64,000 nucleotides of DNA from Pseudomonadota bacterium (GTDB taxonomy: Bacteria > Pseudomonadota > Gammaproteobacteria > Burkholderiales > Casimicrobiaceae): positions 32,131 through 96,130 of the forward strand of contig WQUA01000004.1 of the NCBI GenBank assembly GCA_009786025.1, written 5' to 3'. The position numbers and the translations under genes were made by a program. The stretch's first letter is position 1. Every line of letters begins with the position of its first letter. Of this stretch, positions 47,146 to 56,192 are shown piece by piece. The notes under the pieces are model-generated. The model had not been told where the DNA came from. It worked only from the letters and a program-made list of their open reading frames with translations, and ran no database searches.

Positions 47146-47322
47146 TTACTTGGCCCGCGCTTCGCAGAAGAAACGGCGCTCGCGGTGTTCGCTCCTCTTG
47201 CCGATGTTGAACGAAGCCACCGGCCGATGATAGCCCATGACTCGCGTCCACACTTCGCAGCGTTGACGCTCGCTGTCGTTCAAAGTAACCAACATGGGTT
47301 GCTCAACTTTTTGTGCATTCAT
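47146..47322 (-). CDS. Separate glycyl-radical tail of anaerobic RNR (NrdD C-terminal part)
   Basis: A 58-residue protein preceded by GAGGAG, nine bases from the ATG at 47322. The text CEVWTRVMGYHRPVASFNIG then KRSEHRERRFF matches the extreme C-terminus of class III ribonucleotide reductases, with the glycine of VMGY (Gly30) as the expected radical site. The large NrdD encoded 123 bases upstream stops just before where this domain should begin. The two proteins probably associate, with NrdG activating this small subunit. The intervening DNA shows no open continuation, so a simple frameshift is unlikely. Confidence 0.85.
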   Translation of the reverse strand: MNAQKVEQPMLVTLNDSERQRCEVWTRVMGYHRPVASFNIGKRSEHRERRFFCEARAK

Positions 47323-47445
47323 TTTTAAAACTCCTCATCAAACTTTCCTGTCTGGGTTCTTTTTTAACTCTGAACATCATTACATCCATTTTACAGCTTA
47401 CTTCCAACTTTTCCTACTTCATCCAACATTCGCATCAGCGCCATC

Positions 47446-49515
47446 TCAAACAGGCGCCAATGCTTGTTGTTTCTTCTTCGCCAGCAGCGCTTCATCGCAC
47501 TTCGGGCAAAATTCGTGTTCGCCGGCAAGATAACCATGCACCGGGCAGATTGAGAAGGTCGGCGTCACCGTCACATACGGCAAACGGAAACGCTCCAGCG
47601 ATCGCCGGATCAAATCACGGCAGGCATTGGCGCACGACACGCGTTCGGTCATGTACAGGTGCAACACCGTGCCGCCAGTGTACTTGGTTTGTAATGGTTC
47701 CTGCCGCGCCAGCGCCTCGAACGGATCATCGGTAAAGCCCACCGGCAGTTGCGTCGAATTGGTGTAATACGGCGCTTCCGGCGTTCCTGCTTGCAGAATG
47801 TTCGGAAAACGCTTTTTGTCTTCTTTGGCAAAGCGGTACGTTGTTCCTTCCGCCGGTGTCGCTTCCAGGTTATAGAGATGCCCCGTCTCTTCCTGAAAAG
47901 CAACCATCCTCTCGCGCAAATGATTCAGCAGATCTTCGGCGAATGCATGTCCCCATTCGGTAGCAATGTTTTTTTCGTCACCGGTAAAGTTACGGATCAT
48001 TTCATTGACACCGTTGATGCCGAGCGTTGAAAAATGATTGCGCAGTGTTCCCAGATAACGCTTGGTGTACGGGAACAGACCCTGGTCGATCAGGCGCTGG
48101 ATGACTTTGCGTTTGACCTCCAGGCTTTCTTTGGCGATTTCAAGGAGGTAATCAAGGCGGCGGTACAACCCTTCACGATCGCCGGCGTACAAATAGCCCA
48201 AGCGCGCGCAGTTGATCGTCACCACGCCCAACGAGCCGGTTTGCTCGGCGCTGCCGAACAAGCCATTGCCACGCTTCAACAACTCGCGCAAATCGAGTTG
48301 CAGGCGGCAACACATCGAGCGAATCATATTGGGCTTCAGTTCCGAATTGAGAAAATTCTGGAAATACGGCAGCCCATACTTGGCAGTCATCTCAAACAGC
48401 AATTCGCAGTTCGGATGATCCCAGTCGAAATCCGGCGTGATGTTATAAGTCGGAATCGGAAAAGTGAAAACACGACCTTTGGCGTCGCCGGTCGTCATCA
48501 CTTCGATGTACGCCCGATTGATCATGTCCATTTCTTTTTGCAGATCACCATAGGTAAACGACTGCTCGACCCCGCCGATGACCGGCGCCTGCTCACGCAA
48601 ATCTTCAGGACACACCCAGTCGAATGTCAGATTGGTGAACGGCGTTTGCGTGCCCCAGCGCGACGGCACATTCAGGTTGTAGATAAGTTCCTGAATGCAT
48701 TGCTTCGCTTCGTCGTACGCCATGTTGTCCTTACGGATGAACGGCGCCATATAGGTATCGAACGACGAGAATGCCTGCGCGCCCGCCCATTCGTTCTGCA
48801 GCGTACCCAGAAAGTTGACGATCTGTCCGACCGCGCTGCTCATGTGCTTCGGTGGTCCCGCTTCCACCTTGCCGGGTACGCCGTTCAATCCCTCGAACAA
48901 CAGTGTACGCAATGACCAGCCGGCACAATAGCCAGCCAACATGTCGAGGTCGTGAATGTGCACATCGCCTTCGCGATGCGCTTGCCCAATCTCGGGTTCA
49001 TAGACGTGATCGAGCCAGTAATTGGCGACCACTTTACCGGAGACATTCAGAATCAAACCGCCCAGCGAATAGCCCTGGTTGGCGTTGGCGTTGACCCGCC
49101 AGTCGCGCTGGTCGAGGTACTCGTCGATCGCATTAGCGACATTGATCAGTGTCTTTTGGGTGTCGCGCAACCGCTTGTGTTTTTCGCGGTAAACGATGTA
49201 AGCGCGCGCCGTCACATAATAACCGGCAGCAATCAGCGTTTCCTCAACGCGGTCCTGGATCGCCTCGATCGTCGGCACGCCGTCCATCGCCTTGTACGCC
49301 AGCACTCGACCTACCTGCGACGCAAGTTTTTGCGCTTCGCTGCTATCGAATTCACCGGTCGCGCTGCCCGCCTTGGCAATCGCTACCGCAATCTTCTGCA
49401 AGTCAAACGGCACCCGCAAACCATCGCGTTTGATGATCTGACGCGGTAACAGCGCCGATTCTCCCAGGACAGCAGGCGATGAAGCGTACGATGAAGAGGA
49501 CACTGAAACGGACAT
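47446..49515 (-). CDS. nrdD: NrdD, anaerobic ribonucleoside-triphosphate reductase catalytic chain lacking the radical tail
   Basis: Oxygen-sensitive class III reductase making dNTPs under anaerobiosis. It has 689 residues; AAGGAAGC lies just before the ATG. The N-terminal ATP-cone (RQIIKRDGLRVPFDLQKIAV) should give allosteric control, then the ten-stranded barrel (e.g. EPEIGQAHREGDVHIHDLDM). Near the end, CPVHGYLAGEHEFCPKC is the zinc-binding segment. The protein ends about 15 residues later, before the glycyl-radical motif, which is encoded separately at 47146-47322. A 16-bp palindrome lies about 115 bases upstream. Confidence 0.94.
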   Translation of the reverse strand: MSVSVSSSSYASSPAVLGESALLPRQIIKRDGLRVPFDLQKIAVAIAKAGSATGEFDSSEAQKLASQVGRVLAYKAMDGVPTIEAIQDRVEETLIAAGYYVTARAYIVYREKHKRLRDTQKTLINVANAIDEYLDQRDWRVNANANQGYSLGGLILNVSGKVVANYWLDHVYEPEIGQAHREGDVHIHDLDMLAGYCAGWSLRTLLFEGLNGVPGKVEAGPPKHMSSAVGQIVNFLGTLQNEWAGAQAFSSFDTYMAPFIRKDNMAYDEAKQCIQELIYNLNVPSRWGTQTPFTNLTFDWVCPEDLREQAPVIGGVEQSFTYGDLQKEMDMINRAYIEVMTTGDAKGRVFTFPIPTYNITPDFDWDHPNCELLFEMTAKYGLPYFQNFLNSELKPNMIRSMCCRLQLDLRELLKRGNGLFGSAEQTGSLGVVTINCARLGYLYAGDREGLYRRLDYLLEIAKESLEVKRKVIQRLIDQGLFPYTKRYLGTLRNHFSTLGINGVNEMIRNFTGDEKNIATEWGHAFAEDLLNHLRERMVAFQEETGHLYNLEATPAEGTTYRFAKEDKKRFPNILQAGTPEAPYYTNSTQLPVGFTDDPFEALARQEPLQTKYTGGTVLHLYMTERVSCANACRDLIRRSLERFRLPYVTVTPTFSICPVHGYLAGEHEFCPKCDEALLAKKKQQALAPV

Positions 49516-49629
49516 AAGCTTCCTTCAGACAAAAAGTAAACCCGGGTCACACAAAACCTACAGAAGCAACGTCCAACAATCGCACGGCGGAATGCGCCGT
49601 TTTCCTCACGCTGCCCGGTAATCTCAGAA

Positions 49630-49645
49630 CCGCTAGATCTAGCGG
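49630..49645. promoter_or_regulatory. 16-bp perfect palindrome upstream of nrdD (NrdR-box-like)
   Basis: CCGCTAGATCTAGCGG, centred 122 bases before the nrdD start. Its size and CTA-N4-TAG core resemble NrdR boxes, which control RNR genes and usually come in pairs. A weaker inverted pair, TTCTACC/GGTAGAA, lies about three helical turns away (49656-49678). NrdR binding is inferred. Confidence 0.4.
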
Positions 49646-49885
49646 CACAGGCGGATTCTACCTCAATAAATGGTAGAAAAGAACAGCGCCTACCGCTTTT
49701 TTAGCTTCCCCTCTTTCGTCGGCGGATACCAGAGCAAAAATCTCGATATAGGGTCACCCGGCGTGTGGAAAAGATGCAACAGACGAGTACTGCGCCGCGC
49801 GCCCCTTATCCTGATAAAGGGGTTAACTACGTGAATCTTTAGCCTTTTTTGTGTTATCGTTGTAAGGAAGCAAAAACACTAACGC

Positions 49886-49901
49886 TCATGATATATCATG
49901 A
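49886..49901. promoter_or_regulatory. 16-bp perfect palindrome upstream of the response regulator
   Basis: TCATGATATATCATGA, about 75 bases before the regulator start. A TTATCC/GATAAAGG near-palindrome lies at ~49805. Probable operator; the binding protein is unknown. The rest of the 459-base nrdD-regulator gap holds no gene. Confidence 0.45.
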
Positions 49902-49974
49902 CGGCAGGTCATTGTTTGTAGCTGGATGGCCATGCAGATGATTCAGTAACGTGTTTACCGGAGGGGGGAAATCT

Positions 49975-50664
49975 ATGCGTATTCTTGTACTTGAAGATGA
50001 TACTGCACAAGGAGATGCTTTAACCTCCTTGTTGGGGCGCTCCGGCCACGAGGTTCATTTGTTTGCCCGTGGCGATGATGTGATGCGCGTGTTGCGTCGC
50101 GAAATTTTCGATCTGGCTTTGCTCGACTGGCGAACGCCAGGGGCCTCCGGCCGTGAAGTGTTGACCTGGATCCGCGAGCAGCTGCTGGAACCGTTGCCGG
50201 TCATCTTCGTATCGCAACAGGACAACGAAGCCGATATCGTCGATGCATTGATGGCCGGCGCCGACGATTATCTGACCAAGCCGATCCGGGCGGCTGAATT
50301 GATGGCGCGCATCGCTGCGGTCATGCGGCGGCGCGCCAATGTCGATTTCACACAGCCGGTATTGCGCATCGGCGGCTTGACGCTTGACCGTAACGCTCGA
50401 GCGATAACCGTCGATGGAGAACCGGTTGAACTGACCCAAAAAGAATTTGAACTCGCTTGGTATCTGTTCCGCCATCTCGGACAGCTGCTGCCGCGCATCC
50501 AGGCGCTGCAAGCCGTCTGGGGGGTCACCGAATCAGTCAGCTCGCGAACGCTGGACACTCATATTAGCCGGTTGCGCCGTAAACTCAAATTGACCCCGGA
50601 ACACGGTTTCTGCCTGGTCTCTGTTTATGGTTACGGTTACCGCATCGAAGTCATCGAGCCGTAG
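49975..50664 (+). CDS. OmpR/PhoB-family response regulator
   Basis: Cytoplasmic DNA-binding regulator of 229 residues from the ATG at 49975, which follows a strong GGAGGGGGG site. Receiver domain: acidic pair ED at 7-8, phosphoacceptor Asp51 (LALLDWRTPG), conserved Lys102 (DYLTKPIRA). The C-terminal winged helix includes LTQKEFELAWYLFRHLGQ and SRTLDTHISRLRRKL. Probably phosphorylated by the CHASE2 kinase two genes downstream, since the three genes form one tight plus-strand group. Confidence 0.93.
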   Translation: MRILVLEDDTAQGDALTSLLGRSGHEVHLFARGDDVMRVLRREIFDLALLDWRTPGASGREVLTWIREQLLEPLPVIFVSQQDNEADIVDALMAGADDYLTKPIRAAELMARIAAVMRRRANVDFTQPVLRIGGLTLDRNARAITVDGEPVELTQKEFELAWYLFRHLGQLLPRIQALQAVWGVTESVSSRTLDTHISRLRRKLKLTPEHGFCLVSVYGYGYRIEVIEP

Positions 50665-50677
50665 GATTTCGTTGTTT

Positions 50678-52303
50678 ATGGCCGGTCTTCGCTTCTCCGT
50701 TGCGCTTTTTCTCAGTCTCTTTGCGCTGACATTGTCTGCTGCCGAACCGGCGAAAGTGAACGCTGGCGTTGTTGAATACACCGTACAGCCGGGCGACACT
50801 ATCAGCAACCTTTCCGAGCGCTATCTTGATGGTTACGCCCGCTGGGGCGCGATCGCAAAACTTAACCCCGGGCTTGATATTCATAAGCTGCGTCCGGGGC
50901 AAACGCTGTACTTGCCTGAAAACCGCATTCGCTCGGTCGGCAAAACGGCCAAAGTGCTGAAAATCAACGGGCGAGCGCAAGGCAATGGCGTCGATTTGCA
51001 GGAGGGACAACAACTGAGCGCCGGGACCGTGCTCAATGTCGCCGCCGACAGCTTCGTCACCTTGCAGTTGGACGATGGCAGCATTCTGGTCGTCGAACCC
51101 AACACCCGAGCACGCCTCGATGAGTTGCGCCGGTTATCAACCGGTTCTCAACGCTCGTCGATGCACATTGAGCGTGGGCGGGTTAATATCAAAGCCGCTC
51201 CGCAAACCGCGCCGGGCGCACGTTTCGAAATTTCAACGCCGAGCGCAACCACCGTTGTGCGCGGCACCCGCTTCCGGGTTGGTGAGCGTGAGGATAAAAC
51301 AACTGTCGTCGAGGTGGACGAGGGCCATGTCCTCGTCGCCGCGCCGGAAGCGAATGTGAATAAAAACGTTGTTGTCGCCGCCGGCAGTGGCAGCATCGTT
51401 GCCGCCGGCCAAGCGCCCGGCGCTCCAGTGCCCTTGCTGCCGGCGCCGGATCTGGGCACCTTGCCCGAACAATACACTCAGACCATTCTGGAAATCGCTT
51501 TCCCACCCATTGCTGGCGCTGTCGCTTATCGTGTCACCGTAGCGCGCGATGCCGCCTTCGACGATGTCGTCGCCGCCAGCGAAAACACATCGCCGCAGAT
51601 CAAGATCGCCGGCCTGACCGACGGCCAATATTACCTGCGCGTCCGCGCCATTTCCGCCGAAGGCTTGCATGGTCTTGAAAGCCTTCGCACTTTCCTGCTG
51701 CATGCCCGTCCCGAGCCGCCGTTTGCTTCGTCGCCCATTCTCGACAAGCGTGTCGCCGCCGGGCCGGTCACGCTCATGTGGACAGCGCCGGAAAAAGCTG
51801 CCTCCTATGACATCCTTATCACCCGTGATGAACAACCGCTATCACACATTGAGCGCCACCCGGAACCGTCCTACACGCTGGAGGCTGCTCCCGGCCAGTA
51901 CCGCTGGCAATTGGCCGCCCGCAACGCCGAAGATCACTTGGGCCCGTTCGGTCGGCAAAGCGCTTTCACTGTCATTGAGCCGCCCATCGGCCCGACCGCC
52001 CAGACTTCTTTTTCCGGCAACAACACTCTGACGCTGACTTGGGCCGGCGCCGCTGATCAAACCTACCATTGGCAGATCGCCTCAGACAGCGCCTTCTCGG
52101 TCATCAAGAAAGAAGGCGATTCCGCGCAACCCGGCATTGATCTGCCGATGCCGGACGCCGGTGCTTATTTTATCCGGGTGCGCGCCACGACCAACGACGG
52201 TATTGAAGGCCCGTACAGCGACAGCCAAAGTTTTGTCATCCCCGAACAAGAAAAGGGCTTTCCTGCCTGGATACTCTTCGTCCTGCTGCCGCTGGTGCTT
52301 TAA
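50678..52303 (+). CDS. LysM-FecR domain protein with Fn3-like repeats
   Basis: Predicted secreted or periplasmic protein of 541 residues from the ATG at 50678. Signal peptide ends at LTLSAAEP. LysM: YTVQPGDTISNLSERYLDGY with LRPGQTLYLPE, expected to bind peptidoglycan. FecR-type domain: DDGSILVVEPNTRARLDE, ERGRVNIKA, and TTVVRGTRFRVG. Then three Fn3-like segments, each with a YxWQxA/YYLRVRA type strand, and a C-terminal hydrophobic helix (AWILFVLLPLVL). It probably relays an envelope signal in the same system as the flanking regulator and kinase. Confidence 0.9.
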   Translation: MAGLRFSVALFLSLFALTLSAAEPAKVNAGVVEYTVQPGDTISNLSERYLDGYARWGAIAKLNPGLDIHKLRPGQTLYLPENRIRSVGKTAKVLKINGRAQGNGVDLQEGQQLSAGTVLNVAADSFVTLQLDDGSILVVEPNTRARLDELRRLSTGSQRSSMHIERGRVNIKAAPQTAPGARFEISTPSATTVVRGTRFRVGEREDKTTVVEVDEGHVLVAAPEANVNKNVVVAAGSGSIVAAGQAPGAPVPLLPAPDLGTLPEQYTQTILEIAFPPIAGAVAYRVTVARDAAFDDVVAASENTSPQIKIAGLTDGQYYLRVRAISAEGLHGLESLRTFLLHARPEPPFASSPILDKRVAAGPVTLMWTAPEKAASYDILITRDEQPLSHIERHPEPSYTLEAAPGQYRWQLAARNAEDHLGPFGRQSAFTVIEPPIGPTAQTSFSGNNTLTLTWAGAADQTYHWQIASDSAFSVIKKEGDSAQPGIDLPMPDAGAYFIRVRATTNDGIEGPYSDSQSFVIPEQEKGFPAWILFVLLPLVL

Positions 52304-52348
52304 GCAGCGGCAGCACACGAGCCCCCTCCCGACAAGGCGTACGCCAAC

Positions 52349-54337
52349 ATGAAAACCGGGCGCACACGTTCCCCCGAAGCTACCGCGACAACCCTATACT
52401 CGCCGCGTTTGTACTTCGAATGGGCGTTGCTCGTGATCGCCACGCTGGCCTTTTGCGGTATTGCGCTGTACAACCAGTGGTTCTGGCGAATTGATTACAC
52501 ACTTTACGACGCGGCGCTGCAACAATTTTATCGTCCTGCCCCTGACGATATAGTGATTCTCGCGATTGACGACGACGATATTTCCCGTATCGGTCAATGG
52601 CCCTGGCCGCGCGAGATACACGCTCGCGCCATCAACCGCCTCACTGAGGCCGATGCTCGCGCGGTTCTGGTTGACCTTCTTTTCAGCGAACCGGATCGCC
52701 GCACCCAGGAAACCGATGAAGCGCTCGCCAACGCCATTCGCCGTAACGGCCGCATCGTGCTGCCGCTTGCCCATATGCAATCTTCGAGCGGTTCGCGCGA
52801 ACACCTGCCGATCCCGCCGCTGGCTCATGCCGCAGCCGCATTGGGCCATATTCATTCCGAAGTCGATCCGGATGGGATCATCCGCTCTACTTATCTGTTT
52901 GAGGGACTTGGCGAAGCGCGCTGGCCGCACGTGTCACTGGCGTTGCTCCAGCTCATTGATCCGCAAAGAGCTTCCCGTTACCCTGGAGAGCGCGCGCCGG
53001 AACCGTTTTTAAGAGACGCCAACACATGGCAACGCCAAAACTGGTTTCATATTCCATTCTTCGGCCCGCCCGGACATTTCAAGAGCTATTCCTACGCCCG
53101 TTGGGTCACAGGCGAAATTCCGCTTGATGTCGTACGCGATCGCATTGTTTTCATTGGCACTGCCGCCACTGGCTTAAGCGATGCTTACCCAACGCCGGTT
53201 TCTGGCTTTTCCCGATCAATGTCAGGCGTTGAAATCAACGCCCATATCTTTGAAGCACTACGTCTCGGCATTGATTTGCGTACGCTGCCTGTCTTCGTTT
53301 CTTGGGGATTGTTCAGCCTGATGTTGCTTGCTCTCTTCGTAGCCTATTTCCGGCTACGCCCCGGCCCGGTGGTCATTATCACCTTGGGGGTGCTGGTCGC
53401 CGGCTATTACAGCACCGGATTTTTCCTCTACCACACCGGGCGAATTCTCCAGCCCGCTTCTTTTTTGCTCGCCGCCGTGCTCGCCTATCCGCTATGGAGC
53501 TGGCAGCGGTTGGCCGTGGCGCTGCGTTTTCTCGAACAGGAGAACCTCTTGCTGCGCCAGCACCCCGAGGCCATGTCGCCGGGTAATCCGACAACACATC
53601 GTCCGGTTGAGCCGGTATCACGCAGTATCGAAGCACTGCGCAAAACCCGTAAACGTCTCGAAATCGCTCGCCGCGAACGTGAGTCTTTTCTGAATTTCCT
53701 GTCGCACGACATGCGTTCGCCGCAGTCGTCGATTGTCGCGCTGATCGAAATGCGTCGGCAAGGCCATTCCCATCTGACCGACGACGAATGTTTCGAAAAA
53801 ATTGAACAGTACGCTCGCAAAACCTCCCGGCTTGCCGACGAATTCGTCATGCACGCCAAAGCCATGCAACTGGCTCCGAGCGCGCTGAAGGAACTGGAAT
53901 TGACCGCCATCATCGACGAGACGCTCGATGAAATCTGGCCGCTCGCCGCCAGCCACAACATTACCCTTCGCCGCGATTACGATTGCGAGGCGTTTGTTCT
54001 CGGCCACCCCACGCTGCTGGCGCGCGCTTTGTTCAACCTCATACACAACGCCGTCAAGTTTAGCCCTGAAAACAGCGAAGTGACTGTATCGGTCATCGGC
54101 GAACGCGACTTCTGGCGCGTTGCCGTGCAAGATCAGGGGATCGGCCTTTCTCTGGAGGCGCAGCAACGCCTGCTGGGCTCGTCGGAGAGTTATTCGTCGT
54201 CAACGGAAACGGGCATCGTCCTCGGTCTGGCACTGGTGCGCACCGTCATTAGTCGCCTTGGCGGCTCGCTGAAAATCGACAGCACCCCAGGAAAAGGCGC
54301 GACCTTCAGTTTCCGTTTGCCCAAGATCAGCGAATAA
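52349..54337 (+). CDS. CHASE2-domain sensor histidine kinase
   Basis: 662-residue inner-membrane sensor. One N-terminal membrane helix (~25-45) precedes an extracytoplasmic CHASE2 domain (DDIVILAIDDDDISRIGQWPWPR, GPPGHFKSYSYARWVTGEIP). Three more helices follow near 310-390. The kinase core has the H-box FLSHDMRSPQSS with His453, N-box LFNLIHNAVKFSPE, and G-boxes DQGIGLS and GKGATFSF. It is the third gene of the regulator/LysM-FecR/kinase group. The environmental signal is not evident. Confidence 0.93.
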   Translation: MKTGRTRSPEATATTLYSPRLYFEWALLVIATLAFCGIALYNQWFWRIDYTLYDAALQQFYRPAPDDIVILAIDDDDISRIGQWPWPREIHARAINRLTEADARAVLVDLLFSEPDRRTQETDEALANAIRRNGRIVLPLAHMQSSSGSREHLPIPPLAHAAAALGHIHSEVDPDGIIRSTYLFEGLGEARWPHVSLALLQLIDPQRASRYPGERAPEPFLRDANTWQRQNWFHIPFFGPPGHFKSYSYARWVTGEIPLDVVRDRIVFIGTAATGLSDAYPTPVSGFSRSMSGVEINAHIFEALRLGIDLRTLPVFVSWGLFSLMLLALFVAYFRLRPGPVVIITLGVLVAGYYSTGFFLYHTGRILQPASFLLAAVLAYPLWSWQRLAVALRFLEQENLLLRQHPEAMSPGNPTTHRPVEPVSRSIEALRKTRKRLEIARRERESFLNFLSHDMRSPQSSIVALIEMRRQGHSHLTDDECFEKIEQYARKTSRLADEFVMHAKAMQLAPSALKELELTAIIDETLDEIWPLAASHNITLRRDYDCEAFVLGHPTLLARALFNLIHNAVKFSPENSEVTVSVIGERDFWRVAVQDQGIGLSLEAQQRLLGSSESYSSSTETGIVLGLALVRTVISRLGGSLKIDSTPGKGATFSFRLPKISE

Positions 54338-54461
54338 GGCGGTACAAGAAAGTCACTCATCCGCCGGGCAAACCCGATATGTCGGCGCCCTCAACAAACG
54401 CGCGCAGCAGGCGCATAAATTTTCAAACGCGGAGAAAATCGCCGTAGCAGCGTTCCGAATA

Positions 54462-55400
54462 TCAGCGTCCCAACATCGGCCAAGAATGCAAGCGCAGCGC
54501 GTAATCAGCAACAACACCTATAAAAATGACCACCCCAATCCAGTGATTGCAGCGAAAGGCTGCGAAACAGTGGGAAGTCTTGCGACTGTGGGCGAGCCAT
54601 AAACAACCGACTGCGCAAGCTGTCGCCAACGCCAGCGCAACTCCATAAGCGATTCCCAGCCGCCACCACAGGCCGACTCCGACCATCCCCGCCAGATACA
54701 GCCCATAACTCACCGCCGTCGCTAACACGTCGTAGCGCCCTAGTATAAGCGCGGAAGAACGTCGGTCTCTTTCGATATCTTTGTCGCGCCGGGCCATCGC
54801 GTATTCGATGTCGTAAGCCACGATCCAGAACACATGAACGCCCATCAAACCCCAGGCGTACCAAGGAACGGTATTGTTGGCTGCGGCAAAAGCGAGCGGG
54901 ATGCCAAATAAAAAAGCAATACCGAAAAACACTCGCGACAACGAAACAAAACGTCTGTAGAACAACTGCACCAACGCCAGCGCCAGCGCCGACACCAGCG
55001 CCACCGCCGCTATCCCGATAGCGATGCGGGTCGTGAACCAGATGAAGCCGAACGCAATCAACGTCAATACAACGGCCACAGCCAGCGCTTCCCACGGCGC
55101 AATAACGCCCCGCTCCAACAGTCCAGCACGATTATCGGCTGTACGCTGACCGTCGCCGCGATCACTGCCGCCATTATTGCGCCCCTTATTATGATCGAGC
55201 CAGTCGCCAAGCGCGCAGCCAACAGAACGCATCAGCAATGTTCCCATCACGAAGATAATCACTAGCGACAACGGCGGTCGCCCGCCCGTCGCCAGCCACA
55301 ACGCCGACAGTACCGGCCACAGCAGCAACAAGACACCAGCCGGTTGATGCAGGCGCAACATCTGTTCGTAAGCATCGAAGCGATTCTTTAAAGGTGTCAT
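54462..55400 (-). CDS. ubiA: UbiA-family prenyltransferase with altered Asp-rich motifs
   Basis: Polytopic membrane protein, 312 residues, resembling 4-hydroxybenzoate octaprenyltransferase of ubiquinone synthesis (LRLHQPAGVLLLLWPVLSAL, FFGIAFLFGIPLAFAA). The first catalytic motif, usually NDxxDxxxD, is GDWLD at 65-69 followed by a ~7-residue Asn/Gly-rich insertion. The second, usually YAMxDxxDD, is YAMARRDKD at 200-208. Both differ from E. coli UbiA at residues that bind Mg-diphosphate. It could be a diverged but active enzyme, a relative with another substrate, or a locally damaged gene. No ubiC is adjacent. Confidence 0.85.
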   Translation of the reverse strand: MTPLKNRFDAYEQMLRLHQPAGVLLLLWPVLSALWLATGGRPPLSLVIIFVMGTLLMRSVGCALGDWLDHNKGRNNGGSDRGDGQRTADNRAGLLERGVIAPWEALAVAVVLTLIAFGFIWFTTRIAIGIAAVALVSALALALVQLFYRRFVSLSRVFFGIAFLFGIPLAFAAANNTVPWYAWGLMGVHVFWIVAYDIEYAMARRDKDIERDRRSSALILGRYDVLATAVSYGLYLAGMVGVGLWWRLGIAYGVALALATACAVGCLWLAHSRKTSHCFAAFRCNHWIGVVIFIGVVADYALRLHSWPMLGR

Positions 55401-55662
55401 GTCAGAGGTCAGCTATCAAGGATCAAGCGTTTATGATACCTGATACTCACAACAGCAACCTATCACGTCGTTCGGTGATCGTCGCCAGAGGTTCGGAGTA
55501 GCGCAACGCTTTCCTGAGTTTTTTGCGCAATCGCCCGATCTTGATCCGCGCAAAGATGAGCAGCGACCATTGCCCGCAAGCGGTATCCGTGTTTTCTATT
55601 GTGTCATAAGCCGTACAGCGCGTAGAATAATAGCTGTTGACAACATTGAGGGGGGTGGGGTC

Positions 55663-56034
55663 ATGAGCGTAGCAGAACGTTTCCTTCTGATTTTTGCCGG
55701 CATCGCCGGCGCAGCAGGTGTTGCTTTTTCCGCCATGGCGGCGCACGGCGACTATCCGGATCTGTTGAAAACCTGCGCCAATGTTTTGTTATTTCATGCG
55801 CCGGCACTACTCGGCGTCACGGCGCTGATGCGAGCTGCCAACACACCGCGGCGGCTGTTGTTCCTGGCCGGTTTTCTGTTGGTGTTAGGGCTTGCTTTCT
55901 TTTGCGGCGACCTTATCCGCCGGATTTTCCTCGGTCTGCGTCTGTTCCCGATGGCGGCGCCGGTCGGCGGCGGCGCCATGATTTTTGGCTGGGGGCTTCT
56001 GGCGTTGGCCGCGTTAACGCCGCGTCGGCTGTGA
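55663..56034 (+). CDS. DUF423-like small membrane protein
   Basis: 123 residues from the ATG at 55663, after a G-rich stretch that can serve as ribosome site. Four predicted membrane helices; the N-terminus ERFLLIFAGIAGAAGVAFSA then MAAHG, and the end GGGAMIFGWGLLALAAL, match the DUF423/YwdK type. Function unknown. Divergent from ubiA across a 260-base gap in which no other convincing gene is seen. Confidence 0.8.
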   Translation: MSVAERFLLIFAGIAGAAGVAFSAMAAHGDYPDLLKTCANVLLFHAPALLGVTALMRAANTPRRLLFLAGFLLVLGLAFFCGDLIRRIFLGLRLFPMAAPVGGGAMIFGWGLLALAALTPRRL

Positions 56035-56192
56035 ATCCGGCACAATTTAATCGTCACAATAGGTCACCCAGATAACGCCAAGGCAGCCACTCTGGTTAAA
56101 GCGCGCCGCTCTTTTGTAACAACCACTTGATTTTAAAATATTATTTAAAATACCCCGGCCTTTCGGCAAAGAAGCGGCACGGGCTTTCTCCG

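Noticed and set aside
55447..55746. 99-residue minus-strand frame in the ubiA-DUF423 gap
   Set aside because: It overlaps the DUF423 start, has no ribosome site and no recognisable domain.
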